44,072 nt of DNA from Acidimicrobiaceae bacterium. Lineage in GTDB: Bacteria; Actinomycetota; Acidimicrobiia; Acidimicrobiales; RAAP-2. A program made the translations under genes and the position numbers. Position 1 is the first letter of the stretch, and every line of letters starts with the position of its first letter. The notes beneath the pieces are model-generated. The model saw only the letters and a list, made by a program, of their open reading frames with translations. It was not told the origin of the DNA and made no database searches. Positions 1 through 7,938 of this stretch are shown here, one piece after another. The stretch spans positions 84,000 to 128,071 of the forward strand of contig PMFA01000014.1 in NCBI GenBank assembly GCA_003155915.1, given 5' to 3'.

Positions 1-1310
1 CCGAGACCGGCCGTCGGCGGCAGTCCCCACTCCAGCGCCTTGATGTAGTCCTCGTCGATGTGCATCGTCTCGGGCTCGCCTTCGGCGGCCAATCGAGCTT
101 GGTCCTCGAATCGGGCCCGTTGGTCGAGCGGGTCGACCAATTCGGAGAATCCGTTGGAGAGCTCACGCCCGACGGCGTAGGACTCGAAGCGCTCGACCAG
201 ATCGGGGTCGCTCTGGTGACGACGGGCCAACGGCGAGATCTCGACCGGAAAGTCCGTCACGAAGATCGGGTTCCACAACGACGTCTCGCACGTGGCTTCG
301 AACAGTTCGGCGAGACACCGGCCGGCCCCCCAGGCCCGATGTACCTCGACGCCGCGATCTTGGAGCATCGAGGCGAGTTTCTCTCGCGGCGTGTGGACCG
401 ACACGTCCTCGCCGACCCCTTCACTCGCCAGTTCGGCCATCGTGCGACGGGGCCACGGCGCCGCGAAGGAGAACGGACGTCCCTGGTATTCGACTTCGGT
501 CGTCCCGAGCACGTCCATCGCCACGCCGGCGGTCAACTCCTCGGTGAAGGTCATCATGTCGTCGTAGTTCCAGTACGCGGCGTAGATCTCGAGGATCGTA
601 AACTCGGGGTTGTGGCGCGGACTGACGCCCTCGTTGCGAAAGACGCGTCCAATCTCGAAGACGCGCTCGAAACCGCCCACGACCAGTCGCTTCAGCCACA
701 GTTCGGGCGCGACGCGCAGGAAGAAATCGGTGTCGAGGGCGTTGTGGTGAGTGGTGAAGGGCCGCGCGTCCGACCCCGACGCGATCGCGTTGAGGATCGG
801 CGTTTCGACCTCCATGAAGCCCTGCGCCCAACATCGCTCGCGCACGGCGCGCATCACGTCATTGCGACGCTTCAGCGTCGTGCGCGACATCGGATTGGCC
901 CAGAGGTCGGCCTCGCGGTGGCGATAGCGCAGGTCGAAGTCGGCGATGCCGGCCCACTTGTCACCGAAGTTTCGCTGCGCCGTCGCGAGCGTCACCCACG
1001 TCGCCACCTTCACCGACAGTTCGCCGCGCTTCGTTCGCACGACCTCACCGCTGACGCCGACCCAGTCGCCCAAGTGCAGTTTCGTGAACTCTTCGAACTC
1101 CGACGTCACCGACTCCAGCGCGAAGAGCTGGATCTCGCCGCTGGAGTCACGCATCGTGGCGAAGGCCAGCTTGCCCTGGCGCCGTAGGAGCATCAGTCGC
1201 CCCGCGACCGTGACCGAGTCACCCGACTCCTCGCCGTCGGCGAGGTGGTCGTAACTGCTCTGCAGCGTCGCGGCGAACGCGTTATGGGCGAATGAATACG
1301 GCACTGTCAC
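1..1310 (-). CDS. lysS: Lysyl-tRNA synthetase, class II (partial, C-terminus off the window)
   Basis: Charges tRNA-Lys with lysine in the cytosol. About 436 codons are present; class II LysRS is usually about 490-510 residues, so the C-terminal part with motif 3 lies beyond base 1. Visible are an N-terminal anticodon-binding OB region (around GRLMLLRRQGKLAFATMRD) and the class II motif 2 region (FEIGRVFRNEGVSPRHNPEF), followed by EIYAAYWNYDDMM. The start chosen is GTG at 1308-1310, which overlaps the coaX stop as GTGA, the coupling used throughout this operon; a second in-frame GTG at 1302-1304 is possible. It is the last visible gene of the folate/pantothenate series. The function is confident from motif 2 and overall similarity. 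Confidence 0.93.
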   Translation of the reverse strand, partial: MTVPYSFAHNAFAATLQSSYDHLADGEESGDSVTVAGRLMLLRRQGKLAFATMRDSSGEIQLFALESVTSEFEEFTKLHLGDWVGVSGEVVRTKRGELSVKVATWVTLATAQRNFGDKWAGIADFDLRYRHREADLWANPMSRTTLKRRNDVMRAVRERCWAQGFMEVETPILNAIASGSDARPFTTHHNALDTDFFLRVAPELWLKRLVVGGFERVFEIGRVFRNEGVSPRHNPEFTILEIYAAYWNYDDMMTFTEELTAGVAMDVLGTTEVEYQGRPFSFAAPWPRRTMAELASEGVGEDVSVHTPREKLASMLQDRGVEVHRAWGAGRCLAELFEATCETSLWNPIFVTDFPVEISPLARRHQSDPDLVERFESYAVGRELSNGFSELVDPLDQRARFEDQARLAAEGEPETMHIDEDYIKALEWGLPPTAGL

Positions 1311-2140
1311 GAATTGTCTCCCGAATGATTCCGTTCATGAACGATACGCAATCCGTGGAGGGTCAGCCACGGTTCGACGTGTTGGACGTGTTTCGTGTGC
1401 GGCGCGATGAGTCCGGCCAGGCCGCCGGTCGCGATGACGGTCGCCTCACCGAGCTCTTCGAGGATGCGCTCGATCATGCCGTCGACCTGGGCGGCGAAGC
1501 CATAAAGGACACCGGACTGGATCGATTCCACCATCGAGCGGCCGATGACCGAACGGGGCCGAACCAGCTCGACTGAGCGCAGCGCCGCCGCGTTCGAGTA
1601 GAGCGCGTCGAGTGAGATGGCCACGCCCGGGGCGATGGCGCCGCCCAGGTATTCGCCCTTCGCACTGATCACGTCAAAGACCGTCGCGGTCCCGAGGTCG
1701 ACGACGATGGACGCCCCGGGATAGAGGTCGTAGGCGCCCACGGCGTCGGCGATACGGTCCGGTCCGACTTCGCGGGGATTGTCGTACAGGATGGGCATGC
1801 CCGATTTGGTCCCCGGTCCGATGACCGTGAAATCGAGCGTCGAGAACCAGCGATTCGCCATTCGACGCAGTTGCGTGTTGGCCATCGGCGAGGACGAGGA
1901 GATCGCGATCGCGCTCACGGCGCTGCGCAGGTCCAGGCCCTCGAGATCGAGTAGTTGCGTGAGCACCATCGCGTGTTCGTCCGGCGTGCGGTCCGCGACC
2001 GTGGAGATCCTCCAGTGAAACGCCAAGCCGCGCTCGTCGGTGGCGCGCGCGAAGCCCATGGCGTCGGGTGTTTCCGGCGTCTCGGGTCCGAAGAGACCGA
2101 TGACGGTCTCGGTGTTACCCACATCCATAGCCAGCAGCAT
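1307..2140 (-). CDS. coaX: Type III pantothenate kinase
   Basis: Phosphorylates pantothenate, the first step of coenzyme A synthesis. The 277-residue protein has the ASKHA-fold phosphate loop near the N-terminus (AMDVGNT), the pantothenate-site motif YDNPREVGPDRI at about 120-131, the second phosphate motif DLGTAT at about 149, GGAIAPG at about 167 and a C-terminal ATGGLA. Length and motif order fit CoaX and exclude CoaA and CoaB. The ATG at 2138-2140 is preferred because AGGAG lies 7 nt upstream and it overlaps the panC stop as TGATG; the GTG directly before it (2141-2143) is an alternative. panC feeds this enzyme its substrate. Confidence 0.93.
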   Translation of the reverse strand: MLLAMDVGNTETVIGLFGPETPETPDAMGFARATDERGLAFHWRISTVADRTPDEHAMVLTQLLDLEGLDLRSAVSAIAISSSSPMANTQLRRMANRWFSTLDFTVIGPGTKSGMPILYDNPREVGPDRIADAVGAYDLYPGASIVVDLGTATVFDVISAKGEYLGGAIAPGVAISLDALYSNAAALRSVELVRPRSVIGRSMVESIQSGVLYGFAAQVDGMIERILEELGEATVIATGGLAGLIAPHTKHVQHVEPWLTLHGLRIVHERNHSGDNS

Positions 2141-2994
2141 CACTGATCTCCTTTGAGTAGGACCGGTCCATTGTCAATCAGTCGCACGCCGTCGACGATC
2201 GCGGCGACGAGCGCTCGCGCCTCGCCCGAATCGCCGTCGCCCGAGGGCGCGAACGTCACCGGGTCGACGACCTCGGCGTACACGACCTCGACGTCCGCGC
2301 TCGCCAGGGTCGTGCGCAGGACCCGTCGAAGTTCGCTCGCGGAGGTCGGTGCCTCGCCGGCGCGCGCGACGGCGCGTGAGAGCACGAGCGCGCGACGACG
2401 GGCGTCGTCGCTGAGTTGCGCGTTGCGGCTCGAGAGTGCGAGGCCGTCCCCGTCGCGCACGATGGCGCACCCGACGACCTCGACGGCGAACGAGAGGTCG
2501 TGCACCATCTGACGGATCACGGCGAGCTGCTGGAAGTCCTTCTCGCCGAAATAGACGCGACAGGGTCCGGTCACGATCAACAGCTTCGCCACGACGCTGG
2601 CCACCCCATCGAAATGACCGGGCCGAGCGGCGCCCTCGAGGACGTCGCCTAGAGCCCGCACCGAGACCGTCGTCGGAGTGGGATCGGGATACGCGGGCCA
2701 CATCTCGACGAGCGACGGCTCGACCAAGCAGTCGACGCCGTGGGTTTCGGCGGCGGCCCGATCGACCTCGGGCGTGTGGGGATAGCGCGCGAGGTCAGCC
2801 TGGTCGTCGAACTGTCGGGGGTTCACGAACGAAGTGGCGATCACGACGTCACCGCGTTCTTTGGCGGTGGTGAAGAGTGACCAATGCCCGGCGTGTAACG
2901 CGCCCATCGTCGGCACCAGCGCGACGCGGCGATGGGCCGCGCGCTGGGCGTCGGCGAAGGCCCGCCACTCCTCCACGTCGCGCAGAAGGCGCAT
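2140..2994 (-). CDS. panC: Pantothenate synthetase (pantoate--beta-alanine ligase)
   Basis: Condenses pantoate with beta-alanine using ATP. The 284-residue protein shows the nucleotidyltransferase signature PTMGALHAGH (28-37, the HxGH site), FVNPRQF (about 56-62), FGEKD (149-153, in place of the more usual KFGKD-like loop) and the ATP-binding DGLALSSRN (about 183-191). It overlaps the upstream DUF2520 gene by one base (TGATG) and the downstream coaX by one base, so the three are translationally coupled. panD and panB, often found beside panC, are not in this window; where beta-alanine and pantoate come from cannot be seen here. Confidence 0.95.
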   Translation of the reverse strand: MRLLRDVEEWRAFADAQRAAHRRVALVPTMGALHAGHWSLFTTAKERGDVVIATSFVNPRQFDDQADLARYPHTPEVDRAAAETHGVDCLVEPSLVEMWPAYPDPTPTTVSVRALGDVLEGAARPGHFDGVASVVAKLLIVTGPCRVYFGEKDFQQLAVIRQMVHDLSFAVEVVGCAIVRDGDGLALSSRNAQLSDDARRRALVLSRAVARAGEAPTSASELRRVLRTTLASADVEVVYAEVVDPVTFAPSGDGDSGEARALVAAIVDGVRLIDNGPVLLKGDQ

Positions 2995-3707
2995 CAGGCC
3001 GGTGTTTGTGAGCGGCGCAGTTCAGAGAGTTCGAAGGCGGCGTTGGCGAGCGCCACGTAAGACGAGCGTTCCGATTCCGGTATCGCCGCCAGATGCGCGT
3101 CGATCGTGGCCATGTCGCCTCGTGAGGCCGGACCCGTCAGGGCGTCATCCGGACCGAAGCGTGCGACGTCGACGAGCGACTGTTGCGACAAGGGCAAGAA
3201 ATCCTCCAACGTCAGCCCGATCGATTCGGCGAGCGTTCGAACCTGACCCATCAGCGCCGTGAGGTGATTCGACGCGACGACGGCGGCCGCGTGATATATC
3301 GTTCGCTGATCGTCATCTAGGGTGATGACGCGTCCCGCCAGGGATAGCGCCACTTCGAGCACGAGTTGATCGCCGGCCACGCAGTACGTGGCGCCGATGA
3401 GTCGCTCGGCGTCGCTCCCCGACGGCAGGGCCATCAAGGGATGCAGTGACCCGACTCGTGGATGCGGCGCGAGGACGTCAAGATTGCGCGAGCCCGCGAC
3501 GTGCGCGATGACGCGCTCTTCGCGTGGAACGATCGACGCGGCGACGTTCGCGATGGCGTCGTCGGGCACGCAGAGGATGACGAGCGCCGAGTCACCGATT
3601 GACGACAGGTCGTCGTGATGCACTAACTCGACGTCGTGGCCCACGAGCTCGAGGGCACTGGCGAAGGACGAGCCCGCCCGTCCGGCTCCAACGATTGAAA
3701 TATTCAT
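2994..3707 (-). CDS. Rossmann-like DUF2520 protein (putative dehydrogenase linked to pantothenate synthesis)
   Basis: A 237-residue NAD(P)-binding protein. The N-terminus has the dinucleotide-binding glycine motif SIVGAGRAGSS, followed by a short Rossmann domain and then an all-helical DUF2520-type C-terminal half (IYHAAAVVASNHLTALM...). The architecture is that of 6-phosphogluconate/ketopantoate reductase-like enzymes. Position directly before panC, with overlapping stop and start, suggests a role in pantoate formation (a ketopantoate reductase-like step), but this is inference from context. The start chosen is ATG at 3705-3707 with AGGAG 5 nt upstream; a GTG immediately before it is the alternative. 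A gap of 44 nt separates it from folK. Confidence 0.8.
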   Translation of the reverse strand: MNISIVGAGRAGSSFASALELVGHDVELVHHDDLSSIGDSALVILCVPDDAIANVAASIVPREERVIAHVAGSRNLDVLAPHPRVGSLHPLMALPSGSDAERLIGATYCVAGDQLVLEVALSLAGRVITLDDDQRTIYHAAAVVASNHLTALMGQVRTLAESIGLTLEDFLPLSQQSLVDVARFGPDDALTGPASRGDMATIDAHLAAIPESERSSYVALANAAFELSELRRSQTPA

Positions 3708-3751
3708 CACTGCTCCTCTCCGTTCCAGCCCCTCGCGGGTGCCGTTCGGCT

Positions 3752-4219
3752 TTAGCGCAACGACTCGAGTGTACCGAGTCGCGAGACCGCTCCTGCTCCA
3801 GCGTCCAACTGCGCTCGAGTGACCAACTCCGGCGCCAACTCGTGCAACGGGACCAGAACGAAGGACCGCTCGAACATTCGCGGATGCGGCACCACGATCT
3901 CGGGGTCGTCACTACGTTCGTCACCCACGAGCAGCACGTCGACGTCGAGGGTTCGCGCACCCCATCGAATCTCGCGGACTCGTCCGCGCGCCTCCTCGGC
4001 GCGACGGGCGCGAACGAGCAGCTCGCGGGCGCTGGCGTCGGTCGTGAGTTCGATGACCATGTTCCAGTAGTCGTCCTGGGCCACCCCGCCGACCGGCTCG
4101 GTCTCGTACACCGACGAGGCGCGGTGGGAGTCGCCCTCAACCACGATGTCGATGCCGGTCGCGAGGTGCTCGCCCCGATCACCGATGTTCGAACCCAAAG
4201 ATAGATACGCGCGGTGCAC
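3752..4219 (-). CDS. folK: 2-amino-4-hydroxy-6-hydroxymethyldihydropteridine pyrophosphokinase
   Basis: Transfers pyrophosphate from ATP to 6-hydroxymethyl-7,8-dihydropterin in folate synthesis. The 155-residue protein has the N-terminal GSNIGDR (9-15), the signature RWGARTLDVDVLL that carries the catalytic Arg and two Mg-binding Asp residues, and PHPRMFERSFVLVPL. Length matches monofunctional HPPK. The start is GTG at 4217-4219, overlapping the folB stop codon by one base (TAGTG). It stands last in the folE-folP-folB-folK series, whose products act in consecutive or adjoining steps. Confidence 0.95.
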   Translation of the reverse strand: MHRAYLSLGSNIGDRGEHLATGIDIVVEGDSHRASSVYETEPVGGVAQDDYWNMVIELTTDASARELLVRARRAEEARGRVREIRWGARTLDVDVLLVGDERSDDPEIVVPHPRMFERSFVLVPLHELAPELVTRAQLDAGAGAVSRLGTLESLR

Positions 4220-4584
4220 TAGGGGCGAAGGACGGTGCAGCGCACGCCGACCGAGGCGACGTCCTCCACCACCGGGGGTCTGACCTTACGCACCGATACC
4301 GTGACCGACGCGATCTCTTCGTCGAGCGCGAGGACCTCGTAGGCGACGCGGTAGGCCAACGTCTCGAGCAAGAGGTAGCGGCCCTCGGTCGCGGTGCGAC
4401 AGGTGAGACTCAAGACGTCGGCGTAGTTCGTGGTTTCGGCGATGTCGTCATTGAGAGCGGCCTCTTCGAAGGGACGAACCAGTTCGAGGTCGAAGACGAG
4501 CGGTTGCGCGCGCTCGCGCTCCTCGGCCAACACGCCGACGACCGCGCTGCAGCGCAGTTCGCGCAGCTCAATCACGTCGTTCAC
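4219..4584 (-). CDS. folB: Dihydroneopterin aldolase
   Basis: Cleaves dihydroneopterin to 6-hydroxymethyldihydropterin plus glycolaldehyde. The 121-residue protein matches the short FolB tunnelling fold: it begins IELRELRCSAVVGVLAEER, contains the substrate-binding segment TTNYADV and LLLETLAYRVA with the conserved Glu, and ends in SVRKVRPPV. The same frame stays open upstream to about 5070, but that portion is antisense-like noise; the GTG at 4582-4584 overlaps the stop of the upstream gene (GTGA) and gives the normal family length. Confidence 0.93.
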   Translation of the reverse strand: MNDVIELRELRCSAVVGVLAEERERAQPLVFDLELVRPFEEAALNDDIAETTNYADVLSLTCRTATEGRYLLLETLAYRVAYEVLALDEEIASVTVSVRKVRPPVVEDVASVGVRCTVLRP

Positions 4585-5081
4585 GCGGATACTTCGGGCA
4601 GGTCGAATAACACGGTTCGACCGTCCGGACCAATCGATCGCTTGAACAGCCGTTCGACGTAGGCGATCGCGAGAGGAACGGTCGGAACGCGTTGGCCCCA
4701 CACGAGGTACCCCGCGATAACCCCGAGCAGTCGGTCCGACACTTCGTCGCTGTGCAATAGGACCATGGTCTTGTTCGACATCGAATTCGCCAGGTCCAAG
4801 TAGCAGGCTTCGAGGACCTCTCGCTGCTGTGGTCCACCGCGCAGCGCGTAGTGACTCGCCGTGAGGCCGTGTTCGAAATAGGCGCTGAGGTTCTGCATCA
4901 CCGGCAGGATCGAGATAACGCGTCCGAAGCCTTGATGCTTCAACCAGAGCAACTCCTCGTCGCGTCGAACTCGGCGGTGCACGGTGGTGGAGCCGCCCGG
5001 GCGCTCTGAGACCGCCAGAATCCCCTTGTACACCCAGGTGAAACTTCGCGGCTCGATACCCGCAGCCCACTTGCCCCTCAC
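4581..5081 (-). CDS. Degenerate protein-tyrosine/dual-specificity phosphatase-like protein
   Basis: A 166-residue protein lodged between folP and folB, with 4-nt overlaps (GTGA) at both ends. The fold looks like a DSP/cyclin-phosphatase relative: a KGILAVSERPGG opening, GFGRVISIL, an HYALRGGP segment and then LLHSDEVSDRLLGVIAGYL. The last segment aligns with the phosphatase P-loop signature HCx5R, but the nucleophilic cysteine is replaced by serine: it reads H-S-D-E-V-S-D-R, keeping His and Arg at the expected spacing. A classical Cys-dependent phosphatase mechanism is therefore unlikely; a phosphate-binding pseudoenzyme is more plausible. The family assignment is from motif shape only. The role in folate synthesis, if any, is unknown. 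Confidence 0.6.
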   Translation of the reverse strand: MRGKWAAGIEPRSFTWVYKGILAVSERPGGSTTVHRRVRRDEELLWLKHQGFGRVISILPVMQNLSAYFEHGLTASHYALRGGPQQREVLEACYLDLANSMSNKTMVLLHSDEVSDRLLGVIAGYLVWGQRVPTVPLAIAYVERLFKRSIGPDGRTVLFDLPEVSA

Positions 5082-5878
5082 GCGACTACCTCCTCGACGG
5101 GACGCACGAGCAGCTCACGGAGCTGAACGGCGGCCGCAGCGTCGTGTACTCGTACCATACTGACACCTTGCAAGAGGGCCCACGCCTCGGTGGCGATGGA
5201 ACCCTCTAATCGTTGGTCCACGTCGAGCGGCTCTCCCCCAAAGTCGCCGAGGAAGCGCTTGCGACTCGTGCCGATCAAGACCCCGGCGTCGAAGTCGCGC
5301 GCGAGCGCCACGAAGTGCGACACGTGGGCCAAGAGCGCGATGTTGTGCTCGGTCGTCTTGCCAAATCCGATACCCGGATCGAGCCACAGGGTGGTGACGC
5401 CCGCCAGTTTTGCGCGTTTCGCCATCGACGTCAGGAATTGCGCGATCTCGCCCACGACGTCGTCGTAGGTCGGCTTCACCTGCATCACCGTCGAGTCGCC
5501 TTGGCGGTGCATCGCCACGTAGCCGACGCCCAGTTCGCCGGCCACGTCGACCAACGTGCTCGACACGTCGTTGAGCACGCTCGCGCCCGCGGCGACCGCC
5601 GCACGGGCGACCGACTCCTTTTGCGTGTCCACCGAGACCGGACCGTAGGCGCCCAACGCGGCGATCACCGGGACCACGCGCGCGATCTCTTCGTCGACCG
5701 CGACCGGCGTGGCACCCGGACGCGTGGATTCGCCCCCCACGTCAACGATGTCGCAGCCGGCCTCGAAGAGCGCCCTTCCACGCAGTACGGCGTCGACCGT
5801 GGCGACGGTGCGTGAGTCGGGAAAGAACGAGTCCGGCGTCACGTTCACGATGCCCATGACGCTGGGGCTCAGCGCCAT
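5078..5878 (-). CDS. folP: Dihydropteroate synthase
   Basis: Joins p-aminobenzoate to dihydropterin pyrophosphate; the sulfonamide target. The 266-residue TIM-barrel protein carries the N-terminal signature MGIVNVTPDSF, the second DHPS signature around DIVDVGGESTRPGA, a substrate-binding SVLNDVSS, the DPGIGFGKT loop and LIGTSRKRFLG near the C-terminus, in the usual order. The ATG at 5876-5878 lies inside the end of folE (10-nt overlap), showing coupling. No insertion or sulfonamide-resistance-like change could be judged by eye. Confidence 0.96.
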   Translation of the reverse strand: MALSPSVMGIVNVTPDSFFPDSRTVATVDAVLRGRALFEAGCDIVDVGGESTRPGATPVAVDEEIARVVPVIAALGAYGPVSVDTQKESVARAAVAAGASVLNDVSSTLVDVAGELGVGYVAMHRQGDSTVMQVKPTYDDVVGEIAQFLTSMAKRAKLAGVTTLWLDPGIGFGKTTEHNIALLAHVSHFVALARDFDAGVLIGTSRKRFLGDFGGEPLDVDQRLEGSIATEAWALLQGVSMVRVHDAAAAVQLRELLVRPVEEVVA

Positions 5879-6450
5879 GCAGAGCGACGTTGGTGGATGA
5901 ATTGCAGCGCTTCGTCACGGCTCGCCGCGTCGGTGCGAAACGATCCGCGAACGGCCGAAGTGACCGTCGTCGCTCCGGGCTTTTTCACGCCGCGCATCGA
6001 CATGCAGAAGTGTTCGGCCTCAATCACCACGATCGAGCCCCGGGGGCGCAGTTCGCGCTCCATCGCCTCGACGATGTCGGTGGTCATGCGCTCTTGGACC
6101 TGTAGGCGACGCGCGTAACCCTCGACCAATCTCGCCAACTTGGAGAGCCCGGTGATGTTGCCTTCGGGACCGGGCAAGTACGCCACGTGCGCGAAACCGA
6201 CGAACGGGACGAGATGATGTTCGCACAGCGAGGTGAAGGAGATATCGCGAACCATCACCATCTCGTCGTGTCCGGCTTCGAAGGTAACCCGGAGGTGCTC
6301 GCCGGGATCGGCCTCGATCCCCTGGAACAGTTCGACGTACATGTCGGCCACCCGTCGCGGTGTCTCGAGGAGCCCCTCGCGCGACGGGTCTTCGCCAATG
6401 GCTTCGAGGAGCTCACGCACGAGGCTCTGCACGCGCGCGTGATCGACCAC
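5869..6450 (-). CDS. folE: GTP cyclohydrolase I
   Basis: Converts GTP to 7,8-dihydroneopterin triphosphate, the entry step of folate synthesis. The 193-residue protein has the catalytic zinc ligands in SLCEHH (Cys76, His79) and HFCMSMRG (Cys149), the family signature around GLSKLARLVEGYARRLQVQERMT, and a standard C-terminus. The start is GTG at 6448-6450, 2 nt after the hpt stop, so reinitiation by ribosomes leaving hpt is likely. In many actinobacteria ftsH lies between hpt and folE; it is absent here. Confidence 0.96.
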   Translation of the reverse strand: MVDHARVQSLVRELLEAIGEDPSREGLLETPRRVADMYVELFQGIEADPGEHLRVTFEAGHDEMVMVRDISFTSLCEHHLVPFVGFAHVAYLPGPEGNITGLSKLARLVEGYARRLQVQERMTTDIVEAMERELRPRGSIVVIEAEHFCMSMRGVKKPGATTVTSAVRGSFRTDAASRDEALQFIHQRRSAWR

Positions 6451-6452
6451 GA

Positions 6453-7022
6453 CTAGACCTCGCCGGTGAAGGTGTAAATCGCGTCGAGGTTGCGGTAGCG
6501 CTCGTTGACGTCGAGCCCGTAGCCCACGACGAAATCCGAGGGGATCGTGAAGCCGACGTACTTCAAGGACTGCTCGACGCGTTGCTCACCCTCCTTGAGC
6601 AACAGCGCGCACACTTCCAGGCTCTGGGGACTTCGTGCTCCGAGGTACTGGCGTAGGTAGTTGAGCGTGAGCCCGGAGTCGACCACGTCTTCGACGATCA
6701 GCACCTCGCGACCGAGCAGGTCGACGTCGAGGTCCTTCACGATGCGCACGACCCCGCTCGTCTTGGTCGCCGCGCCGTATGAGGAGACCGCCATGAAATC
6801 GACCTCGACCGGGAGTTCGATGGCGCGCATCAGATCGGACATGAAATTGATGGCGCCCTTCAAGACACAGACGAGCAGCGGTGGATTCTTGGCGTAGTCG
6901 ACGGTGATCTGACGACCCAACTCGAGGACGCGATCGTGGACCTCTTTGGCCGAGACGACGACCTCACCGAGGTCGTGTTGCGCCCACAGAGCGGTGAAGT
7001 CGTTGGAAGGATGGCTACCCAT
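6453..7022 (-). CDS. hpt: Hypoxanthine phosphoribosyltransferase
   Basis: Purine salvage enzyme that makes IMP or GMP from hypoxanthine or guanine and PRPP. The 189-residue protein has LVCVLKGAINFMSDLMR (pyrophosphate-binding loop), the flexible loop region SSYGAATKTSG (about 80-90), and the PRPP-binding motif LIVEDVVDSG (108-117). VVGYGLDVNERYRNL lies near the C-terminus and belongs to the base-binding part. It follows tilS by about 24 nt, the normal order in many bacteria (tilS-hpt). A TACGCT hexamer lies 8 nt before the ATG, so an internal leaderless start is conceivable but weaker than the other examples in this window. Confidence 0.95.
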   Translation of the reverse strand: MGSHPSNDFTALWAQHDLGEVVVSAKEVHDRVLELGRQITVDYAKNPPLLVCVLKGAINFMSDLMRAIELPVEVDFMAVSSYGAATKTSGVVRIVKDLDVDLLGREVLIVEDVVDSGLTLNYLRQYLGARSPQSLEVCALLLKEGEQRVEQSLKYVGFTIPSDFVVGYGLDVNERYRNLDAIYTFTGEV

Positions 7023-7046
7023 GTCCCGCCAGCGTATCTGCTGTCG

Positions 7047-7928
7047 CTACTCCAACGTCAGGTGCTGGTCCCGTCGTGAGAGTCGACGCCCGCCACTCAA
7101 CTCCGTCGCGACGACGCCACCATCGACGACGTCGATCGCGCGTTCCACTTCGTCGGCACTCGGCGGGTGGCTTCCGTCACCCCCGTCGGCTCCGCGTAGT
7201 TGCGCCCGAAGCCAGCGCCGCAGGCGAGCCCGCGGCCAGGTTCGCAGCACCCGACAGTCCGCGTCCTCCAGCGACACGGCTCGATCGTCCAAGGCGAGAT
7301 CGTCCAACCACGTTCGCTCATCGTGCAACAGGGCCGCCTGTCGAGCGAGGATCGGCACCACGTCACGCCCGGCGACGTCATCGAGCAGTTTGATCAGCTC
7401 GTGACGGACCCGATTGCGGCGAAAGGCCCGGCTGTCATTGGTCTCATCGTGCAACGCGATGAACGGTGTCGAGTCGACGAATTCGTGCAGCGCGCTTCGA
7501 CGCAGGTCGCGCAGCGGCTTGGTCGGGTCGTTCACCATCGGCGAGAGTCCGTCCAGCCCGGCGCCGCGGAGCATGTTCAACAGCACCGTCTCAGCGAGAT
7601 CGTCCATCGTGTGGCCGGTGAGTACTCCCCTCGGCATCGCGGCGCGCCGCGCCGACCGGGCGCGGGCCTCAAAGTTCGCGCCCACGGTGACGGCGACGTC
7701 GTGACGAATGAAGCCGACGTCGAGTTGGCGACAGATCTCCCGAACGTGATCGGCGTCCTCGCCGCTCGTCGCACGCGCGTGGTGATCCACGTGGTGCACG
7801 GTGACGAGGAGTCCCGCCTCCAGAGCGAGCAGGAGCAGCCCGAGGGAGTCCGGTCCACCGGAGACGGCGAGATCGGCGGGCGTTCGCGCGTCGGCGAAGT
7901 GACACTGCGCCAAGAGACCGGAGCTCAT
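7047..7928 (-). CDS. tilS: tRNA(Ile)-lysidine synthetase
   Basis: Modifies C34 of the CAU-anticodon tRNA-Ile to lysidine so that it reads AUA. The PP-loop ATP pyrophosphatase motif SGGPDS is at 23-28, followed by VHHVDHHAR, LTGHTMDDLAETVLLNMLRGAGLDGL and RNRVRHELI, all typical of the TilS catalytic core. The protein is short (293 residues) and lacks most of the C-terminal extensions of E. coli TilS, as in other actinobacteria. The start is uncertain: the ATG at 7926-7928 lies 10 nt after the znuB stop, whereas an in-frame TTG at 7980-7982 would overlap znuB by 44 nt. Neither has a clear Shine-Dalgarno sequence. Confidence 0.9.
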   Translation of the reverse strand: MSSGLLAQCHFADARTPADLAVSGGPDSLGLLLLALEAGLLVTVHHVDHHARATSGEDADHVREICRQLDVGFIRHDVAVTVGANFEARARSARRAAMPRGVLTGHTMDDLAETVLLNMLRGAGLDGLSPMVNDPTKPLRDLRRSALHEFVDSTPFIALHDETNDSRAFRRNRVRHELIKLLDDVAGRDVVPILARQAALLHDERTWLDDLALDDRAVSLEDADCRVLRTWPRARLRRWLRAQLRGADGGDGSHPPSADEVERAIDVVDGGVVATELSGGRRLSRRDQHLTLE

Positions 7929-7938
7929 GGACTTGAGG

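Noticed and set aside
60-1187. Long plus-strand open frame opposite lysS
   Set aside because: The minus strand encodes an unmistakable lysyl-tRNA synthetase; the plus frame is Arg/Asp/Val-rich shadow sequence typical of high-GC DNA.
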